A stretch of DNA of 64,000 bases from Pseudomonas anuradhapurensis (GCF_014269225.2 NZ_CP077097.1:254001-318000); one strand, 5' to 3'; shown: positions 1 through 10,286, counted from the stretch's first letter. The notes: generated by a model from the letters alone, not told the origin. Translations and numbers: made by a program.

Positions 1-1685
1 TCCAGCGGGTTGTCGCCGTTCATCACGCGGAGGAAGCCGGCGGCCTGTTCGAAGGTTTTCTCACCCAGGCGGCTGACTTTTTTCAGCGCCGCGCGGGTCG
101 CGAACGGGCCGTTGGCATCGCGGTGGGCGACGATGTTCTGCGCCAGGGTGGCGTTGAGACCGGAAATACGGGTCAGCAGCGCCACCGAGGCGGTGTTGAC
201 GTCGACCCCCACGGCGTTCACGCAGTCCTCGACCACGGCGTCCAGGCCACGTGCCAGCTTCACCTGGGACACATCGTGCTGGTACTGCCCGACGCCGATG
301 GATTTCGGGTCGATCTTCACCAGCTCGGCCAGCGGGTCCTGCAGGCGGCGGGCGATGGAAACAGCGCCACGGATCGACACGTCCAGGTCCGGGAATTCGC
401 GGGCAGCCAGCTCCGAGGCGGAGTACACCGAAGCGCCGGCTTCGGAAACCATGACCTTGGTAATCTTCAGCGCTGGATACTTCTTGACCAGCTCGGCCAC
501 CAGCTTGTCGCTTTCGCGGCTGGCGGTACCGTTGCCGATGGCGATCAGCTCCACCGAGTGCTTGGCGCACAGCGCGGCCATGATGGAAATGGTACGGTCC
601 CAGTCGTTCTTCGGCGCGTGCGGGTAGACCGTGGTGTGGTCCAGCAGCTTGCCGGTGGCATCGACCACGGCGATCTTGCAGCCGGTGCGCAGGCCCGGGT
701 CGAAGCCCAGGGTCGCGCGCGGGCCGGCCGGGGCGGCCAGCAGCAGGTCGTGCAGGTTGTGGGCGAAGACATTGATCGCCTCGCCTTCGGCGTTGTCGCG
801 CAGTTCGCCGAACAGGTCGGTTTCCAGGTGGGTATACAGCTTGACCTTCCAGGTCCAGCGCACCACCTCGCCGAGCCACTTGTCGGCCGGGCGGTTACGG
901 TTCTCGATACCGACGTGGTTACCGATCATCAGCTCGCAGGGGTGCAGGGTACCGGGCAGTTCTTCACCAACCTTGAGCGAGGCGCTCAGCACGCCCTCGT
1001 TGCGCCCGCGGAAAATCGCCAGGGCACGGTGCGACGGCGCGTTGCGCAGCAGTTCGTCATGGGCGAAGTAATCGCGGAACTTGGCGCCTTCCTCTTCCTT
1101 GCCGGGCACCACGCGGGCGCTGAGCACGGCTTCCTGCTTGAGGAAGCTGCGCAGCTTATCGAGCAGGGCGGCGTCTTCGGCGAAGCGTTCCATGAGGATG
1201 TACTTGGCGCCTTCCAGCGCCGCCTTGACGTCGGCCACGCCTTTGTCGGCGTTGACGAAACGTGCGGCTTCGCTTTCCGGGGCCAGGTCAGGGTTGTCGA
1301 ACAGGCCATCGGCCAGCTCGCCGAGGCCGGCTTCGAGGGCGATCTGGCCCTTGGTGCGGCGCTTCTGCTTGTACGGCAGGTAGAGGTCTTCGAGGCGGGT
1401 CTTGGTATCGGCCAGCTTGATCTCGCGGGCCAGTTCCGGGGTCAGCTTGCCCTGCTCCTCGATGCTGGCCAGGATGCTGGCGCGGCGCTCGTCGAGTTCG
1501 CGCAGGTAGCGCAGGCGTTCTTCCAGATGGCGCAGCTGGGTATCGTCCAGGCTACCGGTCACTTCCTTGCGGTAACGGGCGATGAAGGGCACGGTCGAGC
1601 CTTCGTCCAACAGGCCCACGGCCGCCTCGACCTGCTGGGGGCGTACGCCCAGTTCCTCGGCGATACGGCTGTTGATGCTGTCCAT
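1..1685 (-). CDS. tex: Tex transcription accessory protein (3' end cut by window edge)
   Basis: This is the RNA-binding protein Tex (E. coli YhgF). The 561 visible codons begin at an ATG preceded by an AGGTGG ribosome-binding site and read [20 protein letters not shown]. The order is that of the family: helical Tex N-domain, YqgF/RNase H-like fold around residues 330-460 ([18 protein letters not shown]), then helix-hairpin-helix repeats ([17 protein letters not shown]). Tex is usually about 770 residues, so roughly 210 C-terminal residues, including the S1 RNA-binding domain, lie outside the window. It is divergent from ompR; in E. coli yhgF also lies close to ompR-envZ. Identification is from sequence memory and is secure; the precise cellular role (transcription, RNA quality control) is family knowledge only. 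Confidence 0.95.
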   Translation of the reverse strand, partial: MDSINSRIAEELGVRPQQVEAAVGLLDEGSTVPFIARYRKEVTGSLDDTQLRHLEERLRYLRELDERRASILASIEEQGKLTPELAREIKLADTKTRLEDLYLPYKQKRRTKGQIALEAGLGELADGLFDNPDLAPESEAARFVNADKGVADVKAALEGAKYILMERFAEDAALLDKLRSFLKQEAVLSARVVPGKEEEGAKFRDYFAHDELLRNAPSHRALAIFRGRNEGVLSASLKVGEELPGTLHPCELMIGNHVGIENRNRPADKWLGEVVRWTWKVKLYTHLETDLFGELRDNAEGEAINVFAHNLHDLLLAAPAGPRATLGFDPGLRTGCKIAVVDATGKLLDHTTVYPHAPKNDWDRTISIMAALCAKHSVELIAIGNGTASRESDKLVAELVKKYPALKITKVMVSEAGASVYSASELAAREFPDLDVSIRGAVSIARRLQDPLAELVKIDPKSIGVGQYQHDVSQVKLARGLDAVVEDCVNAVGVDVNTASVALLTRISGLNATLAQNIVAHRDANGPFATRAALKKVSRLGEKTFEQAAGFLRVMNGDNPL

Positions 1686-1902
1686 GTAAACCACCTGACA
1701 TTGATGAATACGGAGGGCGCCTGTGGGCCTTTCGCCCGGCGGCGCTGGATGAAAGCCGCGCATTATACCCATCGCAACCGCCTTGCGGTGATGGCGCCCG
1801 GCCAGCCGGAACTGGCGCCCGGGGAAAAATCTGCTAACAATGCTCACGCAACGTGCAGCAATGGCTACGCCATAATGCGCGGCGATACCAGAGGAGTAAT
1901 TC
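1686..1902. other. Divergent tex/ompR intergenic region
   Basis: It carries the promoters of both genes. A CATAAT hexamer at 1871-1876 could be the ompR -10 box, but no good -35 box sits at the right distance. The ompR ribosome-binding site GAGGAG lies just before the ATG. Nothing else stands out. Confidence 0.4.
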
Positions 1903-2643
1903 ATGACCGGCACGCCAAACACCGCTGAAGGTGAAAAGATTCTCATCGTCGATGACGACCCGGGGCTGAGCAGCCTGCTGGAGCGTTTCTTCGCCAGCAA
2001 GGGCTACCGTGCCCGCGCGGTGCCCAACACCGAGCAGATGGACCGCCTGCTGCAGCGCGAGGTGTTCAACCTGGTGGTGCTCGACCTGATGTTGCCCGGT
2101 GAAGACGGCCTGTCGGCATGCAAGCGCCTGCGCCAGCAGAACAACCAGATCCCGATCATCATGCTTACCGCCAAGGGCGACGAGCTCAGCCGCATCAAGG
2201 GCCTGGAACTGGGCGCCGACGACTACCTCGGCAAGCCGTTCAACCCGGACGAGCTGATGGCCCGGGTCAAGGCCGTGCTGCGCCGCCAGGCCCCGAGCGT
2301 GCCGGGTGCGCCGGGCAGTGAAGACGAGTCGGTCACCTTCGGCGACTACGAGCTGTCGCTGGCTACCCGCGAACTCAAGCGTGGCGACGAAGTGCACATG
2401 CTTACCACCGGTGAGTTCGCCGTGCTCAAGGCACTGGTCATGCATGCACGCGAGCCGCTGACCCGCGACAAGCTGATGAACCTGGCCCGTGGCCGCGAAT
2501 GGGATGCGCTGGAGCGCTCCATCGACGTGCAGATCTCGCGCCTGCGCCGCATGATCGAGCCGGACCCGTCCAAGCCGCGCTATATCCAGACTGTCTGGGG
2601 CGTGGGCTACGTGTTCGTACCGGACGGAAACGCCGGCAAATGA
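1903..2643 (+). CDS. ompR: OmpR response regulator
   Basis: DNA-binding response regulator of the OmpR/PhoB class, 246 residues. The receiver domain has acidic residues D17-D19, phospho-acceptor D61 ([12 protein letters not shown]), T89 and K111 (LGKPFNP). The winged-helix domain ends in the typical [11 protein letters not shown]. The ATG follows GAGGAGTAATTC. envZ starts 13 nt downstream, so the two are an operon. It should be phosphorylated by EnvZ and control envelope or osmotic genes; targets in Pseudomonas cannot be read from here. Confidence 0.96.
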   Translation: MTGTPNTAEGEKILIVDDDPGLSSLLERFFASKGYRARAVPNTEQMDRLLQREVFNLVVLDLMLPGEDGLSACKRLRQQNNQIPIIMLTAKGDELSRIKGLELGADDYLGKPFNPDELMARVKAVLRRQAPSVPGAPGSEDESVTFGDYELSLATRELKRGDEVHMLTTGEFAVLKALVMHAREPLTRDKLMNLARGREWDALERSIDVQISRLRRMIEPDPSKPRYIQTVWGVGYVFVPDGNAGK

Positions 2644-2656
2644 TGCCTCGCCGTCG

Positions 2657-3970
2657 ATGAAGACACCGCTGTGGTTTCCGCAAAGCTTCTTCGCCCGCAC
2701 GCTGTGGCTGGTGTTGATCGTCGTCCTGTTCTCCAAGGCCTTGACCCTGGTCTACCTGTTGATGAACGAGGACGTGCTGGTCGACCGCCAGTACAGCCAC
2801 GGCGTCGCGCTGACCTTGCGCGCCTACTGGGCTGCCGACGAAGAAAACCGCGACAAGATCGCCGAAGCGGCAGGCCTTATCCGGGTTACCGGCTCGGGTG
2901 TACCCGAGGGCGAACAGCACTGGCCCTACAGTGAAATCTATCAACGGCAGATGCAGGCCGAGCTGGGCGATGATACCGAGGTGCGCCTGCGTATTCACGC
3001 CCCACCGGCGTTGTGGGTCAACGCGCCCAGCCTGGGCCCCGGTTGGCTGAAAGTGCCGCTGTATCCGCACCCGCTGCGGGGGCAGAAGATCTGGAACGTG
3101 CTGGGCTGGTTCCTCGCCATTGGCCTGCTTTCCACCGCCTCGGCGTGGATCTTCGTGCGCCAGTTGAACCAGCCGCTCAAACGCCTGGTATTCGCTGCTC
3201 GCCTGCTCGGCCAGGGGCGCAGCGTGCGCCTGCCGATCAGCGATACGCCCAGTGAGATGACCGAGGTGTACAAGGCCTTCAACCAGATGGCCGAGGATGT
3301 CGAGCAGGCCGGGCGCGAGCGCGAGCTGATGCTCGCCGGGGTGTCCCACGACCTGCGCACCCCGCTGACGCGCTTGCGCCTGTCGCTGTCATTGTTGAAC
3401 AGCGACAGCGAGCTGAGTGAAGACATGGTCCGTGATATCGAGGACATGGATGCGATCCTCGATCAGTTCCTGGCCTTCATTCGCGATGGCCGTGACGAAC
3501 CGCTCGAAGAAGTCGACCTGGCCGACCTGGTGCGCGAAGTGGTGGCGCCTTACAACCAGCCGGAAGAACGCGTGCGCCTGTGCCTGGAGCCGATTCCGCC
3601 GTTCCCGCTGCGCCGGGTTTCGCTCAAGCGCATGCTCGGCAACCTGATCGGCAACGCCTTGCACCATGCCGGCAAGGGGGTTGAGGTGGCCGCCTACGTG
3701 TCGGGCGACGAGAGTGCGCCGTACGTGGTGCTGAGTGTGCTGGACCGTGGCACAGGGATCGACGAGTCGGAGCTGGAAACCATCTTCAACCCGTTCATTC
3801 GCGGCGACCGGGCGCGCGGTGGCAAGGGCACCGGGCTGGGGCTGGCGATCGTCAAGCGGATCGCGGCGCAGCATGGCGGCAATGTGGAGCTGCGCAACCG
3901 CTCCGGGGGCGGGATCGAGGCGCGGGTAAGGCTGCCTTTGGGGCTGTTGCTGCCACGTAATGCCGTTTGA
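2657..3970 (+). CDS. envZ: EnvZ sensor histidine kinase
   Basis: Membrane histidine kinase partner of OmpR, 437 residues. It has a first membrane helix at about residues 14-36, a periplasmic segment of about 110 residues, a second helix near 149-170, and a HAMP linker (LNQPLKRLVFAARLLGQGRS). The dimerisation domain carries H231 in VSHDLRTPLTRLRLSLS, identical in layout to E. coli EnvZ. The HATPase domain has N (GNLIGNALHH), DRGTGID and GKGTGLGLAIVKRI motifs. It is the distal gene of the ompR-envZ operon and is followed by a REP pair facing rimK. Confidence 0.96.
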   Translation: MKTPLWFPQSFFARTLWLVLIVVLFSKALTLVYLLMNEDVLVDRQYSHGVALTLRAYWAADEENRDKIAEAAGLIRVTGSGVPEGEQHWPYSEIYQRQMQAELGDDTEVRLRIHAPPALWVNAPSLGPGWLKVPLYPHPLRGQKIWNVLGWFLAIGLLSTASAWIFVRQLNQPLKRLVFAARLLGQGRSVRLPISDTPSEMTEVYKAFNQMAEDVEQAGRERELMLAGVSHDLRTPLTRLRLSLSLLNSDSELSEDMVRDIEDMDAILDQFLAFIRDGRDEPLEEVDLADLVREVVAPYNQPEERVRLCLEPIPPFPLRRVSLKRMLGNLIGNALHHAGKGVEVAAYVSGDESAPYVVLSVLDRGTGIDESELETIFNPFIRGDRARGGKGTGLGLAIVKRIAAQHGGNVELRNRSGGGIEARVRLPLGLLLPRNAV

Positions 3971-3975
3971 TTACC

Positions 3976-4080
3976 GGGGCCGCTTGGCGGCCCTTTCGCG
4001 ACGCAAGGCCGCTCCTACAAAGAGTGCGCGACCTGCTGTAGGAGCGGCCTTGTGTCGCGATGGGCTGCAAGGCAGCCCCA
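3976..4080. repeat. Inverted REP pair between envZ and rimK
   Basis: Two copies of the GTAGGAGCGGCCTTGYGTCGCG family, one reversed (3976-4018) and one forward (4038-4080), in a convergent junction. Each also contains an internal GGGCTGC/GCAGCCC-type stem. Confidence 0.85.
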
Positions 4081-4085
4081 GGCTC

Positions 4086-4991
4086 TCAACCCTTGCCCTT
4101 GGTCCGGGTCTGATTAGGCCCGCCATTCTTCTCCAGATGCTCGATGATCATCGCCGCCACGTTCTTGCCGGTGGTCACCTCGATGCCCTCCAGCCCCGGT
4201 GACGAGTTCACCTCCATCACCAGCGGCCCATGGTTGGAACGAAGGATATCCACACCCGCCACGCTCAAGCCCATCACCTTGGCCGCGCGGATGGCGGTCA
4301 TGCGTTCTTCCGGCGTGATCTTGATCAGGCTGGCCACGCCGCCACGGTGCAGGTTGGAACGGAATTCGCCGGGTTTGGCCTGGCGTTTCATCGAGGCGAT
4401 GACCTTGTCGCCGACCACGAAGCAGCGGATGTCCGCGCCGCCAGCTTCCTTGATGTACTCCTGCACCATGATGTTCTGCTTCAGGCCCATGAACGCCTCG
4501 ATCACCGACTCGGCCGCCTTGGTGGTTTCGCACAGCACCACGCCGATGCCCTGGGTGCCTTCCAGCACCTTGATCACCAGCGGGGCGCCGTTGACCATCT
4601 GGATCAGGTCGGGGATATCGTCCGGCGAGTGGGCGAAGCCGGTAATCGGCAGGCCGATGCCACGCCGCGACAACAATTGCAGTGAGCGCAGCTTGTCCCG
4701 CGAGCGGGCAATCGCCACCGACTCGTTGAGCGGATATACACCCATCATCTCGAACTGGCGCAGCACTGCGCAGCCATAGAAGGTCACCGAGGCGCCGATG
4801 CGCGGGATCACCGCATCGAAACCTTCCAGCGGTTTGCCGCGGTAGTGGATCTGCGGCTTGTGGCTGGCAATGTTCATGTAGGCCCGCAGGGTATCGATCA
4901 CCACCATTTCGTGGCCCCGCTGGGTTCCGGCTTCGACCAGGCGGCGGGTGGAATACAGACGCGGATTGCGCGACAGCACAGCGATCTTCAT
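4086..4991 (-). CDS. rimK: RimK, ribosomal protein S6 glutamate ligase
   Basis: ATP-grasp ligase that adds glutamates to the C-terminus of ribosomal protein S6. The 301 residues match the E. coli length of about 300. The protein starts [20 protein letters not shown] and shows ATP-grasp features: [21 protein letters not shown] for nucleotide binding and [13 protein letters not shown] for metal ligands. The ATG overlaps the stop of rimB as ATGA, so translation is coupled. In Pseudomonas fluorescens RimK is part of a c-di-GMP-linked system that changes the ribosome and proteome; that it does the same here is inference. Confidence 0.95.
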   Translation of the reverse strand: MKIAVLSRNPRLYSTRRLVEAGTQRGHEMVVIDTLRAYMNIASHKPQIHYRGKPLEGFDAVIPRIGASVTFYGCAVLRQFEMMGVYPLNESVAIARSRDKLRSLQLLSRRGIGLPITGFAHSPDDIPDLIQMVNGAPLVIKVLEGTQGIGVVLCETTKAAESVIEAFMGLKQNIMVQEYIKEAGGADIRCFVVGDKVIASMKRQAKPGEFRSNLHRGGVASLIKITPEERMTAIRAAKVMGLSVAGVDILRSNHGPLVMEVNSSPGLEGIEVTTGKNVAAMIIEHLEKNGGPNQTRTKGKG

Positions 4992-5470
4992 GCAGCACCT
5001 GTGACAGGGGAAAGGGTGGCCGGGAAGGCCGGTTTGTCTTGTACGTATTTCAGCCCGGGGTTGACCACCAACTGGCCGTGGATCAGCGCCTTGGAACCCA
5101 GCAACAGGCGGTAGCGCATGTTCTTGCGGCAGGCCAGGGTGAACTCCACCTCCCACACACCATCGCCCAATGCCAGTGACGTGCGGATGACATAGCGGGT
5201 CTGGGCCTGGCCATTGGAGCTCTTGATGGTCTTCATGGTCACCAGCGGTGCCTCGCAGCGACGGTGGCGCAGTTGCACCACCGAACCCAGGTGGGCAGTG
5301 AAGCGGACCCAGGGCTGGCCGTCGCGTTCGAACGGTTCGATTTCGGTGGCATGCAGGCTGGAGGTGCTGGCGCCGGTGTCGATCTTGGCGCGCAACCCGG
5401 CCACGCCAAGGTCGGGCAGGGCTACCCACTCGCGCAGGCCGATCACTGTCAAATGGTCAAATGTCTTCAC
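4988..5470 (-). CDS. rimB: RimB-like retropepsin-fold protease (DUF785/RimK-associated)
   Basis: Member of the family usually labelled ATP-dependent zinc protease, in reality a retropepsin-like fold. The aspartic-protease motif [12 protein letters not shown] is clear, and the C-terminal part has [16 protein letters not shown] chose a GTG start at 5470 ([14 protein letters not shown] follows), giving 160 residues, because an AGGGTG lies about 7 nt upstream; an upstream ATG in the same frame (MQKIPAVL) is possible. In P. fluorescens the homologue RimB cleaves polyglutamate from S6 and opposes RimK. The four-base overlap with rimK supports that pairing. Confidence 0.85.
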   Translation of the reverse strand: MKTFDHLTVIGLREWVALPDLGVAGLRAKIDTGASTSSLHATEIEPFERDGQPWVRFTAHLGSVVQLRHRRCEAPLVTMKTIKSSNGQAQTRYVIRTSLALGDGVWEVEFTLACRKNMRYRLLLGSKALIHGQLVVNPGLKYVQDKPAFPATLSPVTGAA

Positions 5471-5579
5471 GAAACGCACCCTGCTGATGAGGTGTTGAAC
5501 TGTAAGCACGGCGGGGATTTTTTGCATCCGCTCGTTACGGTAGTACAGTTCGATGAAACACAGCGTTCGAGGTAACGGG

Positions 5580-5981
5580 ATGGCACAAAAAGCCGAAGAA
5601 GACGACAAGGTCCGCCTGGACAAATGGCTGTGGGCGGCTCGCTTCTACAAGACCCGCGCACTGGCCAAGGCGGCGATCGAGAGCGGTAAGGTGCATTGCC
5701 GGGGCGAGCGCTGCAAGCCGGGCAAGGAGCCGCGGGTAGGCGACGAGTTCGTGCTGCGCACCGGGTTCGATGAACGCACGGTGGTGGTAAAAGCACTGTC
5801 GGTGGTGCGGCGTGGGGCGCCGGAGGCGCAGACGTTGTACGAGGAAACCGAAGAGAGCGTGCGCCGCCGTGAGCAGGCGGCAGAAATGCGCAAGGCGGGC
5901 GCCCTGGGGGTGACGACCGATGGCCGGCCGACCAAGAAGCAGCGGCGGCAGATTCACCAGTTGCATGGCAGTTTCGATTGA
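5580..5981 (+). CDS. hslR: Hsp15, ribosome-associated heat-shock protein
   Basis: Small S4-type RNA-binding protein of 133 residues, the same length as E. coli Hsp15. It binds free 50S subunits carrying a nascent chain and helps recycle them. The S4 domain is VRLDKWLWAARFYKTRALAK near the N-terminus and the tail is basic (RPTKKQRRQIHQ). The ATG at 5580 follows GAGGTAACGGG; an upstream in-frame ATG lacks a site. It runs divergently from rimB-rimK. In E. coli it is next to hslO, which here lies one gene further on. Confidence 0.93.
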   Translation: MAQKAEEDDKVRLDKWLWAARFYKTRALAKAAIESGKVHCRGERCKPGKEPRVGDEFVLRTGFDERTVVVKALSVVRRGAPEAQTLYEETEESVRRREQAAEMRKAGALGVTTDGRPTKKQRRQIHQLHGSFD

Positions 5982-5983
5982 AA

Positions 5984-6039
5984 GGGGCCGCGTTGCGGCC
6001 CATCGCGGGCTTGCCGGCGATGGGCTGCGCAGCAGCCCC
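5984..6039. repeat. REP-like long hairpin in the hslR/PAP2 convergent junction
   Basis: A self-complementary block reading GGGGCCGCGTTGCGGCCCAT, CGC, then GCGATGGGCTGCGCAGCAGCCCC. It can form one large stem and may serve as a bidirectional transcription end. Confidence 0.7.
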
Positions 6040-6045
6040 ATGGCC

Positions 6046-6840
6046 TCACCGGGTGACGGCCATCCGTCCGACCAACGGTAATTTGCCCAGCAGGTTGAAC
6101 AACGGCGCTGTCCAGCGCATCAGCGCCGCACTGCCCTTGGCCGCCAGCGGGGTGTAGTAGCTCCAGCCCAACGCCAGCACGGCCATCAGCAACCCGCCGA
6201 TGTAGTCATCTTGCCCCCAGTGGGCACCAGCTACCAGGCGCGGCAGCATGAACAGCAGCGCCAGCCCCCAGATCACCAGGTACTGCACCAGGCGGCGGCT
6301 GAACACGCTCATGAACAGCGCCCAGATCAGCAGAACCGAGGCGTGGTCGCCGGGAAAACTGTTGCTTGAGCGGTCCTTCAATTCCCAGGCCTTTTCCAGG
6401 TTCGGATAGTAATCGCTCAGGTGCACGACGTTGTCGAACACCATCGATGGGCTGTCGTGTTGCCAGCCCATTGCAGCCACCCACTTGGAAAACAGTGCGC
6501 GAATCACCACTAAGAGGACAAGCGTGACCAGAAAGCCGAAAAAGGCCTGGCGAACCTGTGCCGCCTTGAACACCCAGTCGCCGCGGATAAGCACTGCCAG
6601 CAGGATCAGGCCAACGACGATGTCGAATGGGCGCAGGCTGCCGAGCGTCCAGATGTAGCGCCAGACGGTGCTTTCCGCCAGCGGGGCATTCAGGCTGTGG
6701 AACAGCCATTCGTCGAAAGTCAGGCACAGGATCTGGCCAACGGGCCATAACCAGAAACACAGTAGAACGATGGGAAGCAGCGTACAGGCTGCCAAGGGCC
6801 CGAAGGACCACCTTGCTTGGAACAGTGGTGGATTGTCCAT
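6046..6840 (-). CDS. PAP2-family lipid phosphatase/phosphotransferase, LpxT-like
   Basis: Inner-membrane PAP2 enzyme of 264 residues with about six hydrophobic helices. PAP2 motif 2 is SNSFPGDHAS and motif 3 is PRLVAGAHWGQDD, with its histidine and aspartate; motif 1 is not canonical. The form SFPGDHAS instead of PSGH is shared with LpxT (YeiU), which moves phosphate from undecaprenyl pyrophosphate to lipid A. Undecaprenyl-pyrophosphate phosphatase or lipid A 1-phosphotransferase are both possible. It is divergent from hslO. Confidence 0.8.
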   Translation of the reverse strand: MDNPPLFQARWSFGPLAACTLLPIVLLCFWLWPVGQILCLTFDEWLFHSLNAPLAESTVWRYIWTLGSLRPFDIVVGLILLAVLIRGDWVFKAAQVRQAFFGFLVTLVLLVVIRALFSKWVAAMGWQHDSPSMVFDNVVHLSDYYPNLEKAWELKDRSSNSFPGDHASVLLIWALFMSVFSRRLVQYLVIWGLALLFMLPRLVAGAHWGQDDYIGGLLMAVLALGWSYYTPLAAKGSAALMRWTAPLFNLLGKLPLVGRMAVTR

Positions 6841-6961
6841 AAAATACCTCTATTGCAAACAGGACGCGGAGCGCATCGTAAGCGCTCTATAACGGGGTTC
6901 TCGCTCGATTTCCGACAACCCTTGTAACCATTTTGTCATTATTCTCAGATAGCCAAAACCT

Positions 6962-7861
6962 ATGAGCGACTTGCCTGATACCGATTTCACCCAACGTTTC
7001 ATCTTCGACGAGCGCGATGTGCGCGGCGAGTGGGTGTCTCTCGATGACAGCTACGCCGCGGTGCTGGCGCGTCATGAGTACCCGCAACCGGTGCAGACGC
7101 TGCTCGGCGAACTGATGGCCGCCACTGCCCTGTTGGTCGGGGCGCTGAAGTTCGACGGCCTGCTGATTCTGCAGGCGCGTTCGGCCGGGCCGATCCCGCT
7201 GCTGATGGTCGAGTGTTCCGGTGACCGCGACATCCGCGGCATGGCCCGCTACGAAGCGGAGCAGATCCCGCCCCACGCGACCCTGTCGGAGTTGATGCCC
7301 GACGGCCACCTGACCCTCACCATCGACCCGGTCAAGGGCCAGCGCTACCAGGGTACTGTCGACCTCAATGGCGACAACCTGGCAGAGTGCTTCACCAACT
7401 ATTTCGTGCAGTCGCAACAGCTCAATACCCGTTTCTGGCTGCATGCCGAAGGCGGCAAGGCCCGTGGCCTGCTGCTGCAGCAATTGCCGCGCGATCGCCA
7501 GCCCGACGACGAAGAGCGCGAAGCAAGCTGGCAGCACGTGGTCGCCCTGGCCACCACGCTCAAGGCCGAGGAGTGGGCCTTGGGCAACGAAACCTTGCTG
7601 CACCGCCTGTACCACGAAGATGCCGTGCGCCTGTTCGACATCCAGCCGTTGCGCTTCAATTGCAGTTGCTCTCGTGAACGTTCCGGCAATGCGCTGGTCA
7701 GTCTGGGCGAGCAGGACGCCAAGGCGTTGGTGGAAGAGTGCGGCGGGCAGGTCGAGATCGATTGCCAGTTCTGCAACGAGCGCTATTTCTTCGACGCCAG
7801 TGACGTGGCGCAACTGTTTGCCGGTGGCGGCACGGACGTAGCCTCAGAAACTCGTCACTGA
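6962..7861 (+). CDS. hslO: Hsp33 redox-activated chaperone
   Basis: Cytoplasmic holdase chaperone that is switched on when its zinc cysteines oxidise. The 299 residues carry the four zinc ligands as C234-x-C236 (FNCSCSRER) and C268-x2-C271 ([12 protein letters not shown]), the complete redox switch. The ATG directly follows AAAACCT, so the ribosome-binding site is poor. hslO-pckA is also a neighbouring pair in E. coli. A long hairpin lies 24 nt after the stop. Confidence 0.96.
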   Translation: MSDLPDTDFTQRFIFDERDVRGEWVSLDDSYAAVLARHEYPQPVQTLLGELMAATALLVGALKFDGLLILQARSAGPIPLLMVECSGDRDIRGMARYEAEQIPPHATLSELMPDGHLTLTIDPVKGQRYQGTVDLNGDNLAECFTNYFVQSQQLNTRFWLHAEGGKARGLLLQQLPRDRQPDDEEREASWQHVVALATTLKAEEWALGNETLLHRLYHEDAVRLFDIQPLRFNCSCSRERSGNALVSLGEQDAKALVEECGGQVEIDCQFCNERYFFDASDVAQLFAGGGTDVASETRH

Positions 7862-7884
7862 AACGTTTAACTACAGGATAATTT

Positions 7885-7919
7885 CCTGTCGAATTGCGCA
7901 AAAGCGCAGTTCTGACAGG
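7885..7919 (+). other. Long imperfect dyad between hslO and pckA
   Basis: CCTGTC-GAA-T-TGCGC, loop AAAA, GCGCA-G-TTC-T-GACAGG: three stacked perfect stems with one G-T pair and one bulged base. A T7 tract begins only 11 nt after it, so it is not a textbook terminator. Confidence 0.6.
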
Positions 7920-7945
7920 AGGGGCCTACTTTTTTTGGGCGTTTC

Positions 7946-7954
7946 TGGCATAAT
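7946..7954 (+). promoter_or_regulatory. Probable pckA promoter (extended -10)
   Basis: TGGCATAAT is an extended -10 (TGN plus CATAAT). No good -35 hexamer is visible 16-18 nt upstream. The implied leader is about 80 nt and contains GTAGTT ... AACTAC, which can pair. Confidence 0.5.
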
Positions 7955-8040
7955 CCGGCCACTTTTTTCGCTGTAGTAGTTTTTTCGAGACAACTACAAA
8001 ACGTTTGGAGCACTCGGCCTCGGGCCGGATGGGGTATCTC

Positions 8041-9582
8041 ATGACGCAAGCCAACAACACCGTGTACACCGACCTGAGCGTCGATGAGCTGGTAAAAGAA
8101 GCGCTGCAACGCGGTGAAGGCGTACTAGCCGATACTGGCGCACTGGTCGTGGAGACTGGTCACCGTACTGGCCGTTCGCCGGCTGACCGTTTCATCGTCG
8201 AAGAACCTTCCACCCAGGACGCCATTGCCTGGGGCCCGATCAACCGCAAGTTCCCGGCCGACAAGTTCGATGCCCTGTGGGACCGCGTCGAGGCGTTCAA
8301 CAACGCCCAGGATCACTTCGTTTCCTACGTTCACGTAGGGGCGGCTGCCGAGCACTACCTGCCGGTGAAGATGACCACACAGACTGCCTGGCAGAACCTG
8401 TTCGGTCGTTGCCTGTTCATCAACCCGGAGCAGTACAACCCGGCTGGCCGTGGCGAGTGGCAGATCCTCAACGTGGCCAACTTCGTCTGCGAGCCGGAGC
8501 GTGACGGTACCAACTCCGATGGCTGCGTGATCATCAACTTCGCCCAGAAGAAGGTGCTGATCGCTGGCATGCGCTACGCCGGCGAAATGAAGAAGGCCAT
8601 GTTCTCGGTGCAGAACTTCCTGCTGCCGGCTGCCGACGTGCTGCCGATGCACTGCGCCGCCAACATCGGCGAAGCAGGCGACGTGACCCTGTTCTTCGGC
8701 CTGTCCGGCACCGGCAAGACCACCCTGTCGGCCGACGAAAGCCGTTACCTGATCGGTGACGACGAGCACGGCTGGGGCGAGGGCGTGGTGTTCAACATGG
8801 AAGGTGGTTGCTACGCCAAGTGCATCGACCTGTCCGAGAAGAACGAGCCGGTCATCTGGAAAGCCATCAAGCACGGTGCAGTGCTGGAGAACGTCGTTCT
8901 CGACGCCAACAAGCACGCCGACTACACCGACGTCAGCCTGACCCAGAACAGCCGTGCGGCCTACCCGCTGGAGCACGTGGCCAAGCGTTCCGAAGCGAAC
9001 CTGGGCGGCGAGCCCAACGCAGTCATCTTCCTGACCTGCGACCTGACCGGTGTTCTGCCTCCGGTGTCGATCCTGAACAACGAGCAGGCGGCCTATCACT
9101 TCCTGTCCGGCTACACCGCGCTGGTCGGTTCCACCGAAATGGGCTCGGGCGGCGGCATCAAGTCGACCTTCTCTACCTGCTTCGGCGCTCCGTTCTTCCC
9201 ACGCCCGGCTGGCGAGTACGCCGAGCTGCTGATCAAGCGTATCAACGGCTTCAACTCCAAGGTCTACCTGGTCAACACCGGCTGGACCGGCGGTGGCTAC
9301 GGCGTTGGCAAGCGCTTCAGCATCCCGACCACCCGTGCCGTGATCGCTGCGATCCAGAGCGGCGCGCTGGTCGGTGCCGAAACCGAGCACCTGGACATCA
9401 TCAACCTGGACGTGCCGAAAGCTGTTCCGGGTGTTGAAACCGAGCTGCTCAACCCGCGCACCAACTGGGCTGACAAGGCTGCCTACGACGAGGCTGCCAA
9501 GGGCCTGGCCAAGCTGTTCATCGAGAACTTCAAGAAGTTCGACGTGTCCGACGCCATCAAGGCCGCTGGCCCGCAGCTGTAA
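8041..9582 (+). CDS. pckA: Phosphoenolpyruvate carboxykinase (ATP)
   Basis: Gluconeogenic enzyme converting oxaloacetate and ATP to phosphoenolpyruvate, ADP and CO2. The 513 residues start [20 protein letters not shown]. The kinase-1a P-loop is GLSGTGKTT at residues 220-228, followed by the metal-binding region ([10 protein letters not shown]). The ATG at 8041 gives the usual family length; upstream in-frame TTG and ATG codons are less likely. It has its own promoter region and a strong terminator downstream. Confidence 0.96.
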   Translation: MTQANNTVYTDLSVDELVKEALQRGEGVLADTGALVVETGHRTGRSPADRFIVEEPSTQDAIAWGPINRKFPADKFDALWDRVEAFNNAQDHFVSYVHVGAAAEHYLPVKMTTQTAWQNLFGRCLFINPEQYNPAGRGEWQILNVANFVCEPERDGTNSDGCVIINFAQKKVLIAGMRYAGEMKKAMFSVQNFLLPAADVLPMHCAANIGEAGDVTLFFGLSGTGKTTLSADESRYLIGDDEHGWGEGVVFNMEGGCYAKCIDLSEKNEPVIWKAIKHGAVLENVVLDANKHADYTDVSLTQNSRAAYPLEHVAKRSEANLGGEPNAVIFLTCDLTGVLPPVSILNNEQAAYHFLSGYTALVGSTEMGSGGGIKSTFSTCFGAPFFPRPAGEYAELLIKRINGFNSKVYLVNTGWTGGGYGVGKRFSIPTTRAVIAAIQSGALVGAETEHLDIINLDVPKAVPGVETELLNPRTNWADKAAYDEAAKGLAKLFIENFKKFDVSDAIKAAGPQL

Positions 9583-9604
9583 GCTGAAGCCGGTTGCAAC
9601 GAAA

Positions 9605-9628
9605 GCCGCCCCTCGGGGCGGCTTTTTT
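9605..9628 (+). terminator. pckA intrinsic terminator
   Basis: GCCGCCC-CTCG-GGGCGGC (7-8 bp stem) followed directly by six T residues. Confidence 0.92.
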
Positions 9629-9655
9629 GTTTCTTCCGGCCGACACGCGCCCCTT

Positions 9656-9766
9656 GTAGCAGCGGCCTTGTGTCGCGATGGGCTGCAGGCAGCCCCGCCA
9701 GTTCTGCATCCACGCTGAAATCCAGGGGCCGCTTGGCGGCCCATCGCGACACAAGGCCGCTGCTAC
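9656..9766. repeat. Inverted REP pair after pckA
   Basis: Forward copy 9656-9697 and reversed copy 9725-9766. Both read GTAGCAGCGG in place of the usual GTAGGAGCGG, so the two arms share the same variant and have probably co-evolved. Confidence 0.85.
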
Positions 9767-9845
9767 GCAGAGCCGGTGCAAGCAGCGGAAATCAGGTTTT
9801 TCTGTTTCACTGTCAGCATCCGTTGCGAAGACAAGAGCCAGCCAG

Positions 9846-10286
9846 ATGACCGAATCCCCTCAACGCACTGCCTTCTGCCACTTCCACCCCATCCTTACCC
9901 GCCCGCAGGACAACGACCTCAATGGCCATATCGCCGGGGCTACCGTGCATGGCTTCTTCGAAACTGCAATCCAGGCATTTCTTGTCGAACAGGCCGAACT
10001 GGACCTGCGCGACGGCGAGCTGGCAGCGTTCGTGGTCAGCTCCGCAGCGGATTTCTACGCGTTGCCGGGCTTTCCGGACGTGCTGGAAGTCGGGTTGGGG
10101 GTGACGCGCCTGGCGGGCAGTACGGTGGAGTACCGCCTGGCGCTGTTCCGTCCGGGCGAGCCGGAGGCCTGTGCGGCAGGGACGGTGGTGCAGGTGTTCA
10201 TCGAGCGCGCCAGCGGCCGGCCGGTAATGCTGGCGGAGACGCTGCAGATGATCCTGTCCGGCGTCATGCTGGAACAGCCGGCATAA
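9846..10286 (+). CDS. Hotdog-fold acyl-CoA thioesterase
   Basis: A 146-residue protein of the 4-hydroxybenzoyl-CoA/YbgC-type thioesterase family. The N-terminal motif DNDLNGHIAGATVHGFFETA corresponds to the D-x-N/D-GH-x-N signature around the active site. The substrate cannot be predicted. The ATG at 9846 lies after the REP pair; no strong ribosome-binding site is seen. It is convergent with the glycine-zipper gene and shares a bidirectional terminator with it. Confidence 0.82.
   Translation: MTESPQRTAFCHFHPILTRPQDNDLNGHIAGATVHGFFETAIQAFLVEQAELDLRDGELAAFVVSSAADFYALPGFPDVLEVGLGVTRLAGSTVEYRLALFRPGEPEACAAGTVVQVFIERASGRPVMLAETLQMILSGVMLEQPA

Noticed and set aside
123..1928. A 601-codon open frame on the plus strand opposite tex
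   Set aside because: It is the antisense shadow of tex: GC-rich third positions of the real gene leave the opposite frame open, and the translation is low-complexity H/Q/V/G-rich with no domain.
4086..5429. A single 447-codon protein covering rimK and part of rimB
   Set aside because: The upstream 146 codons are out of frame with rimB and are arginine/proline-rich noise; rimK starts cleanly at 4991.
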